A stretch of DNA of 64,000 nucleotides from NCBI GenBank assembly GCA_949493535.1, contig CASZWJ010000001.1, positions 283,352 through 347,351 of the forward strand, read 5' to 3'. Below the pieces are notes generated by a model. It was not told the origin of the DNA, ran no database searches, and worked only from the letters and a program-made list of their open reading frames with translations. Shown piece after piece: positions 36,974-47,163 of this stretch (position 1 is the first letter of the stretch; the number at the start of each line of letters is the position of its first letter). The translations under genes were made by a program, and so were the position numbers. This DNA comes from an uncultured Alphaproteobacteria bacterium. GTDB taxonomy: Bacteria > Pseudomonadota > Alphaproteobacteria > RF32 > CAG-239.

Positions 36974-39112
36974 ATGCGGAAGATTGGGAAAATTTTCGGA
37001 ATAATCTTTCTTGGCCTGATTTTGCTGGTCGGTATTCCCGGATATTATTTTATTCGGAATTTTGACCTTAACAAATACAAGTCTTATGCCTCTGAAATCG
37101 TTGAAGAACAATTAGGGCGGAAATTCAGTATTAACGGCGAGGCCAGCATTGGCATATCGCTGGTGCCGACGTTGATTTTGGAAGACGTCGAGTTGGCTAA
37201 TCCTTCATGGGCTTCCCAGCCGCAAATGATTAAGGTTAAAAAGCTGGAGCTTAAGTTTGCTTTGCTGCCTTTGTTGAGGAAACAGGTTGTTATCGACAAG
37301 GCTGTCTTGATTAATCCGGAAATTTATCTTGAAGTGGCAAAAAACGGCGATGCCAGCTGGGATTTTCCGGCGTTGAAAAATATGAAAACGGCAGCTTATT
37401 CCGACAACGGGTGGCTGATTAAGTCGGCTGTTGCCGCCGAAACGGAAGAATCTCTGAAAGAAAAGCTGAAAGCTTTTGCCGGTTATTCAGCCCAAAATGT
37501 CGTGATTGAAAACGGTATTGTCAAATATACCAACAAGCAGGACGGCAGCAATATTAATTTGACAATTAATAATGTTGCGTTGTCAGTGCCGGGTGTGGAC
37601 GAGCAGATTACGCTTGATGCCGATGTCGTTTATAACGGGCAGGATATTAAAATTGAATCTGTCTTGGGTTCCATTGATAATTTATTGGAAGACAGCAAGC
37701 CTTATCCTGTTTTGGCTAAGGGAAATGCTTACGGCGTGGGTCTGGATTTGAATGGAAGTCTGGTTAATATTTTTAACAATCTGCATTATGCCTTGCAGGC
37801 GAATGTCTATAATCCGGCCGGAAATTTTAACGCGCCGGAAACAACCCTGAAAACCCGAATTGACGGCGACTTAAAAAATGTTACGGCGCAAATTCAGTCT
37901 TTGAATGTTGTTAATAATGTGATTACCGGAACTGTCAGTGCTGATATTTCCAAAAAAGTTCCTTTTGTAAAAGCAGATTTGAACAGCGCCAAGTTTGATT
38001 TGACAACGCTTAACGCAGCTATGAGCCCGACGGCTTACAGTTTGTCATTAATCAAATCCGCTCATGCAGCAAATTCCGTTCCGAATACGCCAATTCCTTA
38101 TAATGATTTGAAAAAGGTTAATGCCCGGGCGCAAATTAATATCGGGGAATTGGTTATAGATAAAGGCATGCAGGCTCATGACGTTTTAATCAAAGCCGAT
38201 TTGAATAACGGTATTTTGAATGTCAAGCCTTTGCAGTTTAAATTCGGCGGCGGTGAAATTGATGCTGCGGCGGCGGTTAATGCCAATACGCAAAGTGTCA
38301 ATTTGATGATTTCGAGCAAAAATATGCTGTTGCAGAATCTGCATAAAGAATTTCTGGTAACCGGAAAGAATGATTTTGGCATCCTAAGCGGCGGCAATGT
38401 TGATTTGACCGTTAATGTCTTAGGCAGCGGTTCAACTTATCGGCAGCTTGTTAACAATTTAAGAGGGCAGGCAGCCGCGGTTGTCAATAAGTCTGAAGTT
38501 CAGACAGGCGGCTTGAGTTTTCTGACCGGCAACTTTATTTCGGAAATTTTTAATGTGCTTAATCTGAACACAACGAAAATGACCAAACTTGATTTGAACT
38601 GTGCCGTTGTCAGGGCTGATTTTGCTAACGGCAAAGCCGTTTTCCCGAAAGGTATTGTCGTTAGTTCCGAGCAATTAGGCATTGTCAGCGATGGTTCCGT
38701 AAACCTGGAAACCGAAAAGCTTGATTTTACCATTCGCCCCTTTGCCGGCAAATTGACGGATACAAACATTGCTCAGGCCTTAACTTCCTTTTTTAAGGTT
38801 GTCGGAACGGTGCAAAAACCTAAAATCGCGCTGGACAGCAAGGAAACATTAGGGGCGGTTATCGGTATTGCCGCAACCGGCGGAACGGCGTATCTCGGGT
38901 CTAAGATTGTTATGGATTCTGCTTCGAGCCCTTGTTATACGGCTTTAATCGGGACGCCTTATGCCAATATGTTTCCCAAACCTACAGGCGTGGTTCAAAC
39001 AGGCAAAGATGTTTATAAGGATACAGCCAAAGAACTTAAGAATGATTTGAATTCTCTGAAAAACAGTGCTAAAGATTTCTTAGGCGTTTTGACAGGCAAA
39101 GGAAATCAATAA
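36974..39112 (+). CDS. AsmA-family protein
   Basis: 712 residues. One N-terminal membrane anchor (about 8-28) is followed by a large periplasmic beta-rich body. The AsmA N-terminal pattern (VEEQLGRKFSINGEASIGISLVPTLILEDVELANP) and the AsmA C-terminal region (LDFTIRPFAGKLTDTNIAQAL) are clear. AsmA-like proteins are bridge-type lipid transporters affecting the outer membrane. It sits between an rRNA modification gene and the ATP12 gene; its stop TAA overlaps the next ATG region closely, suggesting one transcript. Confidence 0.9.
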   Translation: MRKIGKIFGIIFLGLILLVGIPGYYFIRNFDLNKYKSYASEIVEEQLGRKFSINGEASIGISLVPTLILEDVELANPSWASQPQMIKVKKLELKFALLPLLRKQVVIDKAVLINPEIYLEVAKNGDASWDFPALKNMKTAAYSDNGWLIKSAVAAETEESLKEKLKAFAGYSAQNVVIENGIVKYTNKQDGSNINLTINNVALSVPGVDEQITLDADVVYNGQDIKIESVLGSIDNLLEDSKPYPVLAKGNAYGVGLDLNGSLVNIFNNLHYALQANVYNPAGNFNAPETTLKTRIDGDLKNVTAQIQSLNVVNNVITGTVSADISKKVPFVKADLNSAKFDLTTLNAAMSPTAYSLSLIKSAHAANSVPNTPIPYNDLKKVNARAQINIGELVIDKGMQAHDVLIKADLNNGILNVKPLQFKFGGGEIDAAAAVNANTQSVNLMISSKNMLLQNLHKEFLVTGKNDFGILSGGNVDLTVNVLGSGSTYRQLVNNLRGQAAAVVNKSEVQTGGLSFLTGNFISEIFNVLNLNTTKMTKLDLNCAVVRADFANGKAVFPKGIVVSSEQLGIVSDGSVNLETEKLDFTIRPFAGKLTDTNIAQALTSFFKVVGTVQKPKIALDSKETLGAVIGIAATGGTAYLGSKIVMDSASSPCYTALIGTPYANMFPKPTGVVQTGKDVYKDTAKELKNDLNSLKNSAKDFLGVLTGKGNQ

Positions 39113-39616
39113 ATGGAAAAAGATATTGCTGCTGCTTTGGCAGATGTTGCAAAAAACAGAACGGAAATAATTGAGCGGCTGATTGAATTTTCTGAAACAG
39201 ATATGCTGTTGTTTTGGGGAGAAAATAAAGATTTGGCAGAACGCCAGCAAAAATTATGGCAGCCGCTTTTGGATTGGGCACAGAGTGAGTTCGGCGTACA
39301 ACTCAAAACCACGCAAGGTATTGATGTGCCCAAACAAGATGAAAATACCGGAGAAAAAATCCGCGATTTTCTGAACAGTTTGAATGACGGGCAGCTGCTT
39401 GCTTTTTTTAAGGCCGCATTAAACATGCGCTCTGTTTTGCTGGCAGCGGCTTTAGTCAAAGGGCGGATTACTGCCGATCAGGCTTTCGAGGCTGCTTTTA
39501 TTGAAGAATTGTGGCAATCGGAAAATTGGGGCGTCGTTGAAGAAGCGGAGCAGCGCCGTAATGAACTCAAAGGCGAACTGAAAGAGATTGAAGCTTTTTT
39601 GAAAAACGGCGACTAA
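39113..39616 (+). CDS. ATP12-family F1-ATPase assembly chaperone (short form)
   Basis: ATP12 binds the F1 alpha subunit during ATP synthase assembly in mitochondria and alphaproteobacteria. Matching parts are the strand before LFWGEN, QQKLWQPLLDWAQSEFGVQL, and the C-terminal ALVKGRITADQAFEAAFIEELWQSENWG. The protein is 167 residues, while the family is usually about 230-260; the N-terminal domain is missing, and no longer in-frame start exists because asmA abuts it. Either a natural short form or an N-terminal deletion. Confidence 0.8.
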   Translation: MEKDIAAALADVAKNRTEIIERLIEFSETDMLLFWGENKDLAERQQKLWQPLLDWAQSEFGVQLKTTQGIDVPKQDENTGEKIRDFLNSLNDGQLLAFFKAALNMRSVLLAAALVKGRITADQAFEAAFIEELWQSENWGVVEEAEQRRNELKGELKEIEAFLKNGD

Positions 39617-39906
39617 TGAAAAAAGAAGTTTTCATCAAAATCAAAGGCCGTGTTCAGGGAATCGGTTTTCGGCGCTGGGCAGTAGAAAAAGCTAAAGAAA
39701 TCGGCGGGATATCCGGCTGGGTTCATAATGAATCGGACGGAAGTGTAGAAATTCTGATGTCCGGTGAAGAAGAGTGTCTTGACCGGATGATTCTTGCCTG
39801 CCAAAAAGGTTCGATGTTTTCCCGAGTGGATAAAGTAGAATTTGTAGTCGGCCGGCGCAGCAGTTTTCTGCCGCCGATTGAAGCGGGTGTTTTTAAGCGC
39901 GTATAA
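39616..39906 (+). CDS. acyP: Acylphosphatase
   Basis: Hydrolyses acyl phosphates. Ferredoxin-like fold of 96 residues with the signature GRVQGIGFRRW (catalytic Arg, residues 11-21) and the catalytic Asn in WVHNESDGSVEI. The ATG overlaps the stop of the ATP12 gene by one base (TAATG), so the two are translationally coupled. Confidence 0.93.
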   Translation: MKKEVFIKIKGRVQGIGFRRWAVEKAKEIGGISGWVHNESDGSVEILMSGEEECLDRMILACQKGSMFSRVDKVEFVVGRRSSFLPPIEAGVFKRV

Positions 39907-39988
39907 CTAATTGCCGTTTTTTTTCCTCTTGTAATTTGAATACGAAGAATTACCTCAATAGTGTTCAATTTTTTACAGGAGATGACCG

Positions 39989-40264
39989 ATGCAAGTCGCA
40001 AGAACAAAAGAAAATCTAAAAGAGTGCCGGTGCATGCATTGCCCTTCATACACTACCGGCTGCAAGATAAAAAATATGCCTGAGAATATAGTGAATTTGA
40101 TGGAAGGTTTGGAGGAAACAGACCATTTTGAAAGCATGTTCTGCGCTTTTGAACACAGCCATTGTATCCATGAAGACAAAGGCTGTCTCTGTTCTGATTG
40201 TCCGATACATAAAAAATATGATTTAAAGAAGGAAGATTATTGCCTCAAAACCGGAGGCATGTAA
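39989..40264 (+). CDS. Cys-rich small protein (DUF2769-like)
   Basis: 91 residues with 11 Cys. The pattern CMHCPSY ... CKI ... FCAF ... CLCSDCP ... YCLKTGG matches DUF2769-type proteins, known mainly from anaerobes and thought to bind metal or Fe-S; function unknown. ACAGGAG precedes the ATG. No signal peptide. Upstream is a small GTAATT/AATTAC hairpin; the TPR-like gene follows after 64 bases. Confidence 0.7.
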   Translation: MQVARTKENLKECRCMHCPSYTTGCKIKNMPENIVNLMEGLEETDHFESMFCAFEHSHCIHEDKGCLCSDCPIHKKYDLKKEDYCLKTGGM

Positions 40265-40328
40265 TTTTGACAGGCTTTTGTGCCGGGCAGTCCGATTTTC
40301 AGGAAATGTATTTTGAAAGGAGGAGCAT

Positions 40329-41018
40329 ATGGAATATTCCAGTCCGACAGATGTTTTGCAAGCTTATCGTCAGGCAACTGACGTTGCAAAACATTCTCAA
40401 AATCTTGATGATGAAATAAATGCTTATCGCCGGGTTATCGAACTCGGGCAAAACCATGATAATATAGCGCCGGATGATTTGCTCAAATATAATATGATTA
40501 TGTATTGGGCATATAATAATGTGGCAGATGCGTTGTTTACAAAAAGTTATAATAACGCATTAGACAGTTCCGACAGCAAAGATTTCAGCGAATCTTTGGA
40601 ATATTATCAGCGCGGGTTGAAATTTGCCCGTGACAATTTGGAAAAAATTGCGGTTTTGAACCGTATGGCGGAGAGTTATCTGCATGCGGGCGATGAAAAA
40701 GGTTTGTGTGAAATTAAGCAAAAGATTTTTGCAAATCTGAATAAAGAAGACAAACGCCGCGCTTACAATGATTTGGCAGACCGGTTGAAAAACTCGTCTT
40801 TGGCCGCGGAAATGTATGAAGAGGCATTAAATTTTGTTAATGACGAAAAGGTGTCTTTGAATGAAAAATGCCGCCATACAATAAAAATCTGCGAGAGGCT
40901 TGAAGCGATATATCTGCAAAAAAATGACCATCAAAATTATTTGCGGATTTTGAAGCTGAAAGGCAATACGGAAAATGTTTTAAAAACATGCGTCAAAAAA
41001 GGAGGCTGCAAATTTTAA
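40329..41018 (+). CDS. TPR-like helical-repeat protein, 229 aa
   Basis: All-helical protein resembling TPR/Sel1-type repeats: helix pairs with SPTDVLQAYRQATDVAKH, SESLEYYQRGLKFAR, EKIAVLNRMAESYLHAGD, SSLAAEMYEEALNF. It ends in CVKKGGCKF, where two Cys could form a metal site or thioether-like crosslink. Strong ribosome-binding site AAAGGAGG. The terminator stem overlaps its last codons. Partner and role unknown. Confidence 0.75.
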   Translation: MEYSSPTDVLQAYRQATDVAKHSQNLDDEINAYRRVIELGQNHDNIAPDDLLKYNMIMYWAYNNVADALFTKSYNNALDSSDSKDFSESLEYYQRGLKFARDNLEKIAVLNRMAESYLHAGDEKGLCEIKQKIFANLNKEDKRRAYNDLADRLKNSSLAAEMYEEALNFVNDEKVSLNEKCRHTIKICERLEAIYLQKNDHQNYLRILKLKGNTENVLKTCVKKGGCKF

Positions 41019-41034
41019 TGCAGCCTCCTTTTTA
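40995..41034 (+). terminator. Rho-independent terminator overlapping the gene end
   Basis: AAAAAAGGAGGCTGCA (40995-41010) pairs with TGCAGCCTCCTTTTT (41019-41033). The stop codon TAA lies in the loop, so the last residues (GGC) are encoded by the stem. Confidence 0.9.
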
Positions 41035-41054
41035 TATTCGGTTTCAGAGTGTTT

Positions 41055-41633
41055 CTAAAAATTTATATCAATATTTCGGGAACGAAGGCTGCCTCTTTCA
41101 TTTTCATGAATTTTCTTCCAGCCATGAGAACTTTTTTTATAAATAATTAATTTGCTGCAACTTGGCTCTCCCGTTTGGATTTCCAGTAAAGTGCTAAAGG
41201 CTTCAAATTCGGTACAGGGACACATGTCTTGTAATTTCCCGTCAATTATTTGATAAGCAAATTTTCCGATTTTATAGACGTTTTCGGTTATTTGCTGCAT
41301 AGAACGTCCCAGCAAAGCAGGCTTTTTTGAGTTTTCTCTTCGGATGAAAACGTAAATGTCATTACCGTCTTCATCGCCGGTACCTTCGGTATAGAAATAT
41401 TCAGCTTGTTTGTCCTGTATAAGCAGGTTGGTAAAAACCCTTTCTACTTTATCCGGATAGATAAAGAAAACATGATTTCCTATTGCCAGAATGTTATACG
41501 GTTTTGTTCCGTAATTGTTTGCAAACAGATAATTCTGGTTGCTTACTTTGCGTTTGGTTGCGTCTTCATATAAATTGTTATTTTCGTAGAAGTAGTCGCA
41601 ACCGTCATAAGTGATAAGTTTTTTTCTATCCAT
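41055..41633 (-). CDS. Hypothetical protein (DKNYY-like repeats?), 192 aa
   Basis: Not firmly recognised. The sequence is rich in Tyr, Asn and Asp with short beta repeats (LITYDGCDYFYENNNLYEDAT; VFFIYPDKVERVF; VYKIGKFAYQIIDGKLQD), reminiscent of DKNYY-type beta-propeller proteins. No signal peptide. It lies between convergent neighbours and is probably monocistronic. Confidence is only in it being a gene. Confidence 0.6.
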   Translation of the reverse strand: MDRKKLITYDGCDYFYENNNLYEDATKRKVSNQNYLFANNYGTKPYNILAIGNHVFFIYPDKVERVFTNLLIQDKQAEYFYTEGTGDEDGNDIYVFIRRENSKKPALLGRSMQQITENVYKIGKFAYQIIDGKLQDMCPCTEFEAFSTLLEIQTGEPSCSKLIIYKKSSHGWKKIHENERGSLRSRNIDINF

Positions 41634-41717
41634 AATTATATGTTTTAATTGTAGAATTCATAATCGAAATGTCGGTCTAAAATAGCATTTTCAGATAATT
41701 TTGTCAACAGCTCTTCA

Positions 41718-41754
41718 GCAAGAAAAAGAAAAGCACCGTTTGGGACGGTGCTTT
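41718..41754 (-). terminator. Rho-independent terminator after trhP
   Basis: On the minus strand AAAGCACCGT pairs with ACGGTGCTTT, followed by a T-rich run (plus-strand positions 41718-41728). Confidence 0.85.
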
Positions 41755-41765
41755 GAGGATTAGAA

Positions 41766-43169
41766 TTATTGCCCTTTGTTGCAAAGTTGGCAAAACTCAT
41801 CTTTTTTGCGATTAAGCATTTCTCCGTTTGTTCCTTGCAGCGGAGCCGGCTTGCGGGCAATTACATATTGCGGCAGGAGTTTTTTTATTTCATTTATCGG
41901 CTTATTCCAAGCTGTCGGGCGGATGCGGATTTTTTTGCCTTGTCCGGCAGAGACTTTGGATGTTGTTTCTCCGGTGACGGCGTCTTCAAATGTTTCAAGT
42001 GTCAGGCGGAGGTTTTCCAATGTTCCGGGGATGAGAAATTCGATAAATTCGCCGCTGTTAATAAAGTTTCTCACTTCAAAGACGGCGTCATCGCCTTGCC
42101 ATTCGACAATGGAGCCGGCGAACAGCCAATCGCCCAAAGTGCGGGTATATTCATAATTTTGGCTGATATTGGTTAATTTTCCGTCGTGGAAGCCCAGACA
42201 ATATCCCCGGTTTTGCAGGGTGTACAGGTCATCCATATATTTGCGGTAATCCCAATTTTGCGGCGAAGCGTACCAATCGTCGATTGCCCGGCGATAGGTG
42301 CGGGCGACGATAGCGGCATAATATTCGGTTTTGTTTCGTCCTTCTACTTTCAAAGAATCCATGCCGATTTTGAGCAAATCATCCAAGCGCGGCATTAAAC
42401 ACATATCTTTTGAGTTAAGCATATAGCCGCCGTGTTCGTCTTCAACGACCTCAAAATATTCTCCCGGGCGGAATTCTTCTTCCAGCAAAAACTCAAAACT
42501 GTCTTTGTTGTTTTCATCAATGACGATTTCTTTGATTGTGCCGTCTTTCAAGCGGAGATGAAGCTTGTAGTGCCAGCGGCAGCAATGGGCACATTTGCCC
42601 TGATTGGCCGAACGGTCTGCCAGATAGTTGGAAATCAGGCAGCGTCCGGAATAAGACATGCACATTGCTCCGTGCATAAAGCATTCGAGCAAAATATCCG
42701 GACATTTTTCTCTGATTTCTTTCATTTCTTCATAAGTGACTTCTCTTCCCAAAACGCATAGTTTGGCTCCTTGGTTCTGCCAAAATTTTACCGCTTGCCA
42801 AGAGCAGATATTGGCTTGGGTCGATACAAACAGGTTTAATTCCGGAGCATTGTCTTTGACAAATTGGAAAACGCCCGGGTCGGCAATCAACACTCCGTCC
42901 GGTTTTAGCCGGCGCAGCGTTTCAACAAAGGTCGGCAGCTTTTCGACATCACGGTTATGCATGAAAAGGTTAAGTGTCAAATATATTTTTTTGCCATGCG
43001 CGTGGACGAATTCTATGCCTTCTTGCAGTTCTTCCAATGAGAACTTGGATTGGGCTCGTAAACACATGTCCGGCGTGCCGGCATAAACGGCATCGGCGCC
43101 GTACAAAATGGCGGTTTTAAGTTTGACCAGAGAACCGGCCGGAAGAAGAAGCTCTGCTTTGTTTAGCAT
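41766..43169 (-). CDS. trhP: U32-family protein, tRNA 5-hydroxyuridine synthesis (TrhP-like)
   Basis: 467 residues. Family U32 proteins such as TrhP/YegQ install ho5U34 in tRNA using prephenate. The TIM-barrel starts with LLLPAGSLVKLKTAILYGADAVYAG. The signature ECFMHGAMCMSYSGRCLISNY (about 160-180) and the following CAHCCRWHY supply Cys for a proposed Fe-S cluster. The C-terminal beta domain ends with CQLCNKG, another Cys pair. DUF3108 gene upstream is only 1 base away, suggesting co-transcription. Confidence 0.9.
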   Translation of the reverse strand: MLNKAELLLPAGSLVKLKTAILYGADAVYAGTPDMCLRAQSKFSLEELQEGIEFVHAHGKKIYLTLNLFMHNRDVEKLPTFVETLRRLKPDGVLIADPGVFQFVKDNAPELNLFVSTQANICSWQAVKFWQNQGAKLCVLGREVTYEEMKEIREKCPDILLECFMHGAMCMSYSGRCLISNYLADRSANQGKCAHCCRWHYKLHLRLKDGTIKEIVIDENNKDSFEFLLEEEFRPGEYFEVVEDEHGGYMLNSKDMCLMPRLDDLLKIGMDSLKVEGRNKTEYYAAIVARTYRRAIDDWYASPQNWDYRKYMDDLYTLQNRGYCLGFHDGKLTNISQNYEYTRTLGDWLFAGSIVEWQGDDAVFEVRNFINSGEFIEFLIPGTLENLRLTLETFEDAVTGETTSKVSAGQGKKIRIRPTAWNKPINEIKKLLPQYVIARKPAPLQGTNGEMLNRKKDEFCQLCNKGQ

Positions 43170-43170
43170 T

Positions 43171-43953
43171 TCAGTTGTCCTTGATTGTTATTTTTTTTGC
43201 GTAGGCATCAAGTTTGCCTAACGGGGTTTCGTTAATAGAAATTCTGGCGATGAACGGCATTTTTTTATCTTTATCTTCCATCAGCCAAAAATAAATCGGG
43301 CGGTCGGAAGTCAGTTCCCAAAGCAGGTCATCTTCCTTAGAACCGAGTTTGTCAATATACATTGAACATTTCGCCGCTTTGCCGCTGATGTCAGAATATT
43401 CGTTGGCCGGCAGCTCTTCAATGCCTTCATCTTTGAAGATAACGTCAAAACGGCGCTTGCCGTCAAAAACTTCCATGCGGGAATCGCAGAATCTGAGATC
43501 GTTATATTGTTTGGCAAGTTTTGCCAGTACTGTTTGCAAGTCCGTTGTGTCGGCATTGTTGGGATTTTCTTCAATCTTTACTTTTTTGCTTTTGTCGTTT
43601 CTGCTGCTGATGCGGTAAAGCGGATTGCCGTTTTTGTCATAGACCAGTTCTTTTGACCTTTTGGAAAAGCGCGATTTTGACTGATATTTATAGCTGGCGG
43701 TTTCCATTTCGTTTTTTTTGATTTTTCCGGTGGTGGAATAAACGGCTTCAAACGGATACAGGGAGTCAAAAAATCCGGCGGTTTTGACGGTGGAATTGAC
43801 GGCATAGTCCTTAGGCGTAAGGGAATAAGAAAATTTTGTGTCGCTGGCATTAAAAACGCCTAAAATAACCGTGAAATCGTGATTTACGGTAAAGGCTTGC
43901 GCCGTTTGGCAAAAAAACAGCGAAAAGAGGGCAGATAAAATTATTTTTTTCAT
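43171..43953 (-). CDS. DUF3108-type periplasmic protein
   Basis: 260 residues from ATG 43953, which follows AAGGATATC; an in-frame upstream start is rejected. The signal peptide (MKKIILSALFSLFFCQTAQA) ends near residue 20. The rest is beta-rich with family features of DUF3108 (PKDYAVNSTVKTAGFFDSLYPFEAVYSTTGKI; later RRFDVIFKDEGIEEL; IYFWLMEDKDKKMPFIARI). Function unknown; such proteins are typical of proteobacterial envelopes. Directly upstream of trhP. Confidence 0.8.
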   Translation of the reverse strand: MKKIILSALFSLFFCQTAQAFTVNHDFTVILGVFNASDTKFSYSLTPKDYAVNSTVKTAGFFDSLYPFEAVYSTTGKIKKNEMETASYKYQSKSRFSKRSKELVYDKNGNPLYRISSRNDKSKKVKIEENPNNADTTDLQTVLAKLAKQYNDLRFCDSRMEVFDGKRRFDVIFKDEGIEELPANEYSDISGKAAKCSMYIDKLGSKEDDLLWELTSDRPIYFWLMEDKDKKMPFIARISINETPLGKLDAYAKKITIKDN

Positions 43954-44039
43954 GATATCCTTAGTTTTTTTTAATAAATCATCAAAACTTTCGCCGTATA
44001 CTAGCATAAAAAATAATTCAATAAAGGAAAAATATAAAA

Positions 44040-44960
44040 ATGTCTAAAAAAGTTTTGGTGATGATGGGCGGTTTTTCTTCGGAACGCGAAGTCAGCCTGG
44101 TGAGCGGCAAGGGAATAGCGGAAGCATTAAAAGAAAAGGGATATGATGTTATTCCCCATGATTTAAAAGATGTATCAGAATTTATCAAAGTTTTGCAAAA
44201 TGAAAAGCCGGATGTCGTTTTCAATGCATTGCACGGCAACTGGGGGGAAGACGGCGAAATTCAGGGCTTTTTGGATCTGCTGCAAATCCCGTATACGCAT
44301 TCGGGCTTAAGGCCTTTGGCTGTGAGCATGGATAAGTATTTAACAAAACTCTTAGCTAAATCAAACGGCATTAAGATTGCCGATGATGAAAAAATGACAT
44401 ATGCCGCTTTTAAAAAGAACGGAACATCGCTGAAAATGCCTTATGTGGTTAAACCCGTATCCGACGGTTCAAGTGTCGGCGTTTTTATTATTCAATCCGA
44501 AGAAGATTTGAAAAATGTGTCTTATGATGACGATAATGAAGAAATATTAATAGAAAAATTTATCAGCGGGCGGGAACTGACCTGTGCCGTTTTTGACGGG
44601 AAAGCGCTGGCTGTGACCGAGTTGCGTCCGAAAGCCGAGTTTTATGATTATAAGGCAAAATATACGAATGGTATGACCGAGCATGTTTTGCCGGCGGAAT
44701 TGCCAGAAGACGTGACGGCAACCTGCATGCGCTATGCTGAGCGTTTGCACAAAAAACTGGGATGCAGTATGGTTTCGCGCTGCGATTTTCGTTATAATCC
44801 CGATGACGGCGTGGTCTTGCTTGAGATTAATACGGCACCGGGAATGACGCCTTTGTCTTTGGTTCCCGAGCAGGCAAAATACCGTGGTATTTCATATGCT
44901 GATTTGTGTAGCCGTCTGGTCGAGAATGCAACTTGTCGCCAATTGCCGAAAATTTCTTAA
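44040..44960 (+). CDS. ddl: D-alanine--D-alanine ligase
   Basis: Joins two D-Ala for the peptidoglycan stem peptide. ATP-grasp fold of 306 residues. Motifs: GGFSSEREVSLVSG (10-23), NALHGNWGEDG, KPVSDGSSVGV and the C-terminal EINTAPGMTPLSLVPEQA with its Mg-binding Glu/Asn. Normal length. The next gene (miaA) starts 24 bases downstream. Confidence 0.95.
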   Translation: MSKKVLVMMGGFSSEREVSLVSGKGIAEALKEKGYDVIPHDLKDVSEFIKVLQNEKPDVVFNALHGNWGEDGEIQGFLDLLQIPYTHSGLRPLAVSMDKYLTKLLAKSNGIKIADDEKMTYAAFKKNGTSLKMPYVVKPVSDGSSVGVFIIQSEEDLKNVSYDDDNEEILIEKFISGRELTCAVFDGKALAVTELRPKAEFYDYKAKYTNGMTEHVLPAELPEDVTATCMRYAERLHKKLGCSMVSRCDFRYNPDDGVVLLEINTAPGMTPLSLVPEQAKYRGISYADLCSRLVENATCRQLPKIS

Positions 44961-44984
44961 TTCGGGAGAGATAAAATTACCGAT

Positions 44985-45923
44985 GTGAGCAAAAATCCGG
45001 TCGTTATTGTTGCCGGCCCGACAGCTTCGGGAAAATCCTCTTTGGCTCTTGATGTGGCAGAGGCTTTGGGCGGCGTGGTGATTAATGCCGATTCAATGCA
45101 AGTCTATAAAAGCACGCCGATTATTGCAGCTTGTCCGACAGCGGCAGACAAAGAGCGCGTGCCCCACCGGCTTTATGAAATTTATGACGCGTCGGTTAAC
45201 GGAACTGTTGTTGACTGGCTGGAGCAGGCCGCGGCTGAGATCAGGCTGGCTTGGAAAGAGGGAAAGCTGCCGGTCGTGGTTGGCGGGACGGGGCTGTATT
45301 TAGATAACCTGATAAACGGAACAACCCCGATACCAGAAGCAGATGCGTCCGTCAGAAAAAAGGTGAAGGCCCGGCTTGAAGAAACAGGCGTGCAGGCTTT
45401 GCATGCCGAATTGGCAAAAGTAGATCCGGCAAGCGCCGAACGCCTCAGCCCGAATGATACAACACGCGTTACACGGGCATATGAAGTGTTTTTGCAGACC
45501 GGAATGCCTCTGTCCGAGTGGCATAAAAAGCCTTTAATCAAAAAATTGCCGGAGGCCTGTTTTATCGTGATTAAAATTTGTCCGGATGCGACTGAGCTGG
45601 ATGAAAGGTGTTATCTGCGATTTGACAAGATGATGAGAGGCGGCGCGTTAGAAGAAATCAGGCATTTGGCCGCTCTCGGCCTGCCTCGGAATTTGCCGGC
45701 AATGAAAGCTCTCGGCGTGCCGGAACTCTTGGATTTTATTAACGGAAAGGTTTCTCTCGAGCAAGCCGTCGAACTGGGCAAACTGCATACGCGGCAATAT
45801 GCCAAAAGGCAAAGAACATGGTTTAAGGGAAAACTTAAGGCAGATATTTGCCTTGATGCCTGTTACAACGGACAAAAAAATTTAATAAATGATGTTAAAA
45901 AAGCATTATTAGTGTTGCACTAA
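44985..45923 (+). CDS. miaA: tRNA dimethylallyltransferase (GTG start)
   Basis: Adds the isopentenyl group to A37 of tRNAs reading UNN codons. The start is GTG at 44985 because ATG at 44983 is followed directly by TGA; CGGGAGAG lies about 17 bases before. The P-loop GPTASGKSSLA is at 8-18, then NADSMQVYK, and the C-terminal HTRQYAKRQRTWFKG. 312 residues, normal. Confidence 0.95.
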   Translation: MSKNPVVIVAGPTASGKSSLALDVAEALGGVVINADSMQVYKSTPIIAACPTAADKERVPHRLYEIYDASVNGTVVDWLEQAAAEIRLAWKEGKLPVVVGGTGLYLDNLINGTTPIPEADASVRKKVKARLEETGVQALHAELAKVDPASAERLSPNDTTRVTRAYEVFLQTGMPLSEWHKKPLIKKLPEACFIVIKICPDATELDERCYLRFDKMMRGGALEEIRHLAALGLPRNLPAMKALGVPELLDFINGKVSLEQAVELGKLHTRQYAKRQRTWFKGKLKADICLDACYNGQKNLINDVKKALLVLH

Positions 45924-47027
<1,104 letters not shown>

Positions 47028-47030
47028 TTG

Positions 47031-47131
47031 AGAAACGCGCAAAAGGCTCATCGTACTTGTTAATTTTTATTCTTGTACATTTATGCAAGTTGGAAAATTG
47101 ATGACGTAGCATGAGCCTTTGTCGCGTTTCT
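47031..47131. repeat. Long imperfect palindrome, copy PR5 (mreB-mreC spacer)
   Basis: AGAAACGCG (47031-47039) pairs with CGCGTTTCT (47123-47131); AAAAGGCTCAT pairs with ATGAGCCTTT (47111-47120). The apex at 47073-47090 reads TTGTACATTTATGCAAGT, related to the family core. It lies in an operon spacer between mreB and mreC, so it may set relative expression. Confidence 0.72.
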
Positions 47132-47163
47132 TCTGTTTTTGTTTGAAATAAACAGAGGTTTGA

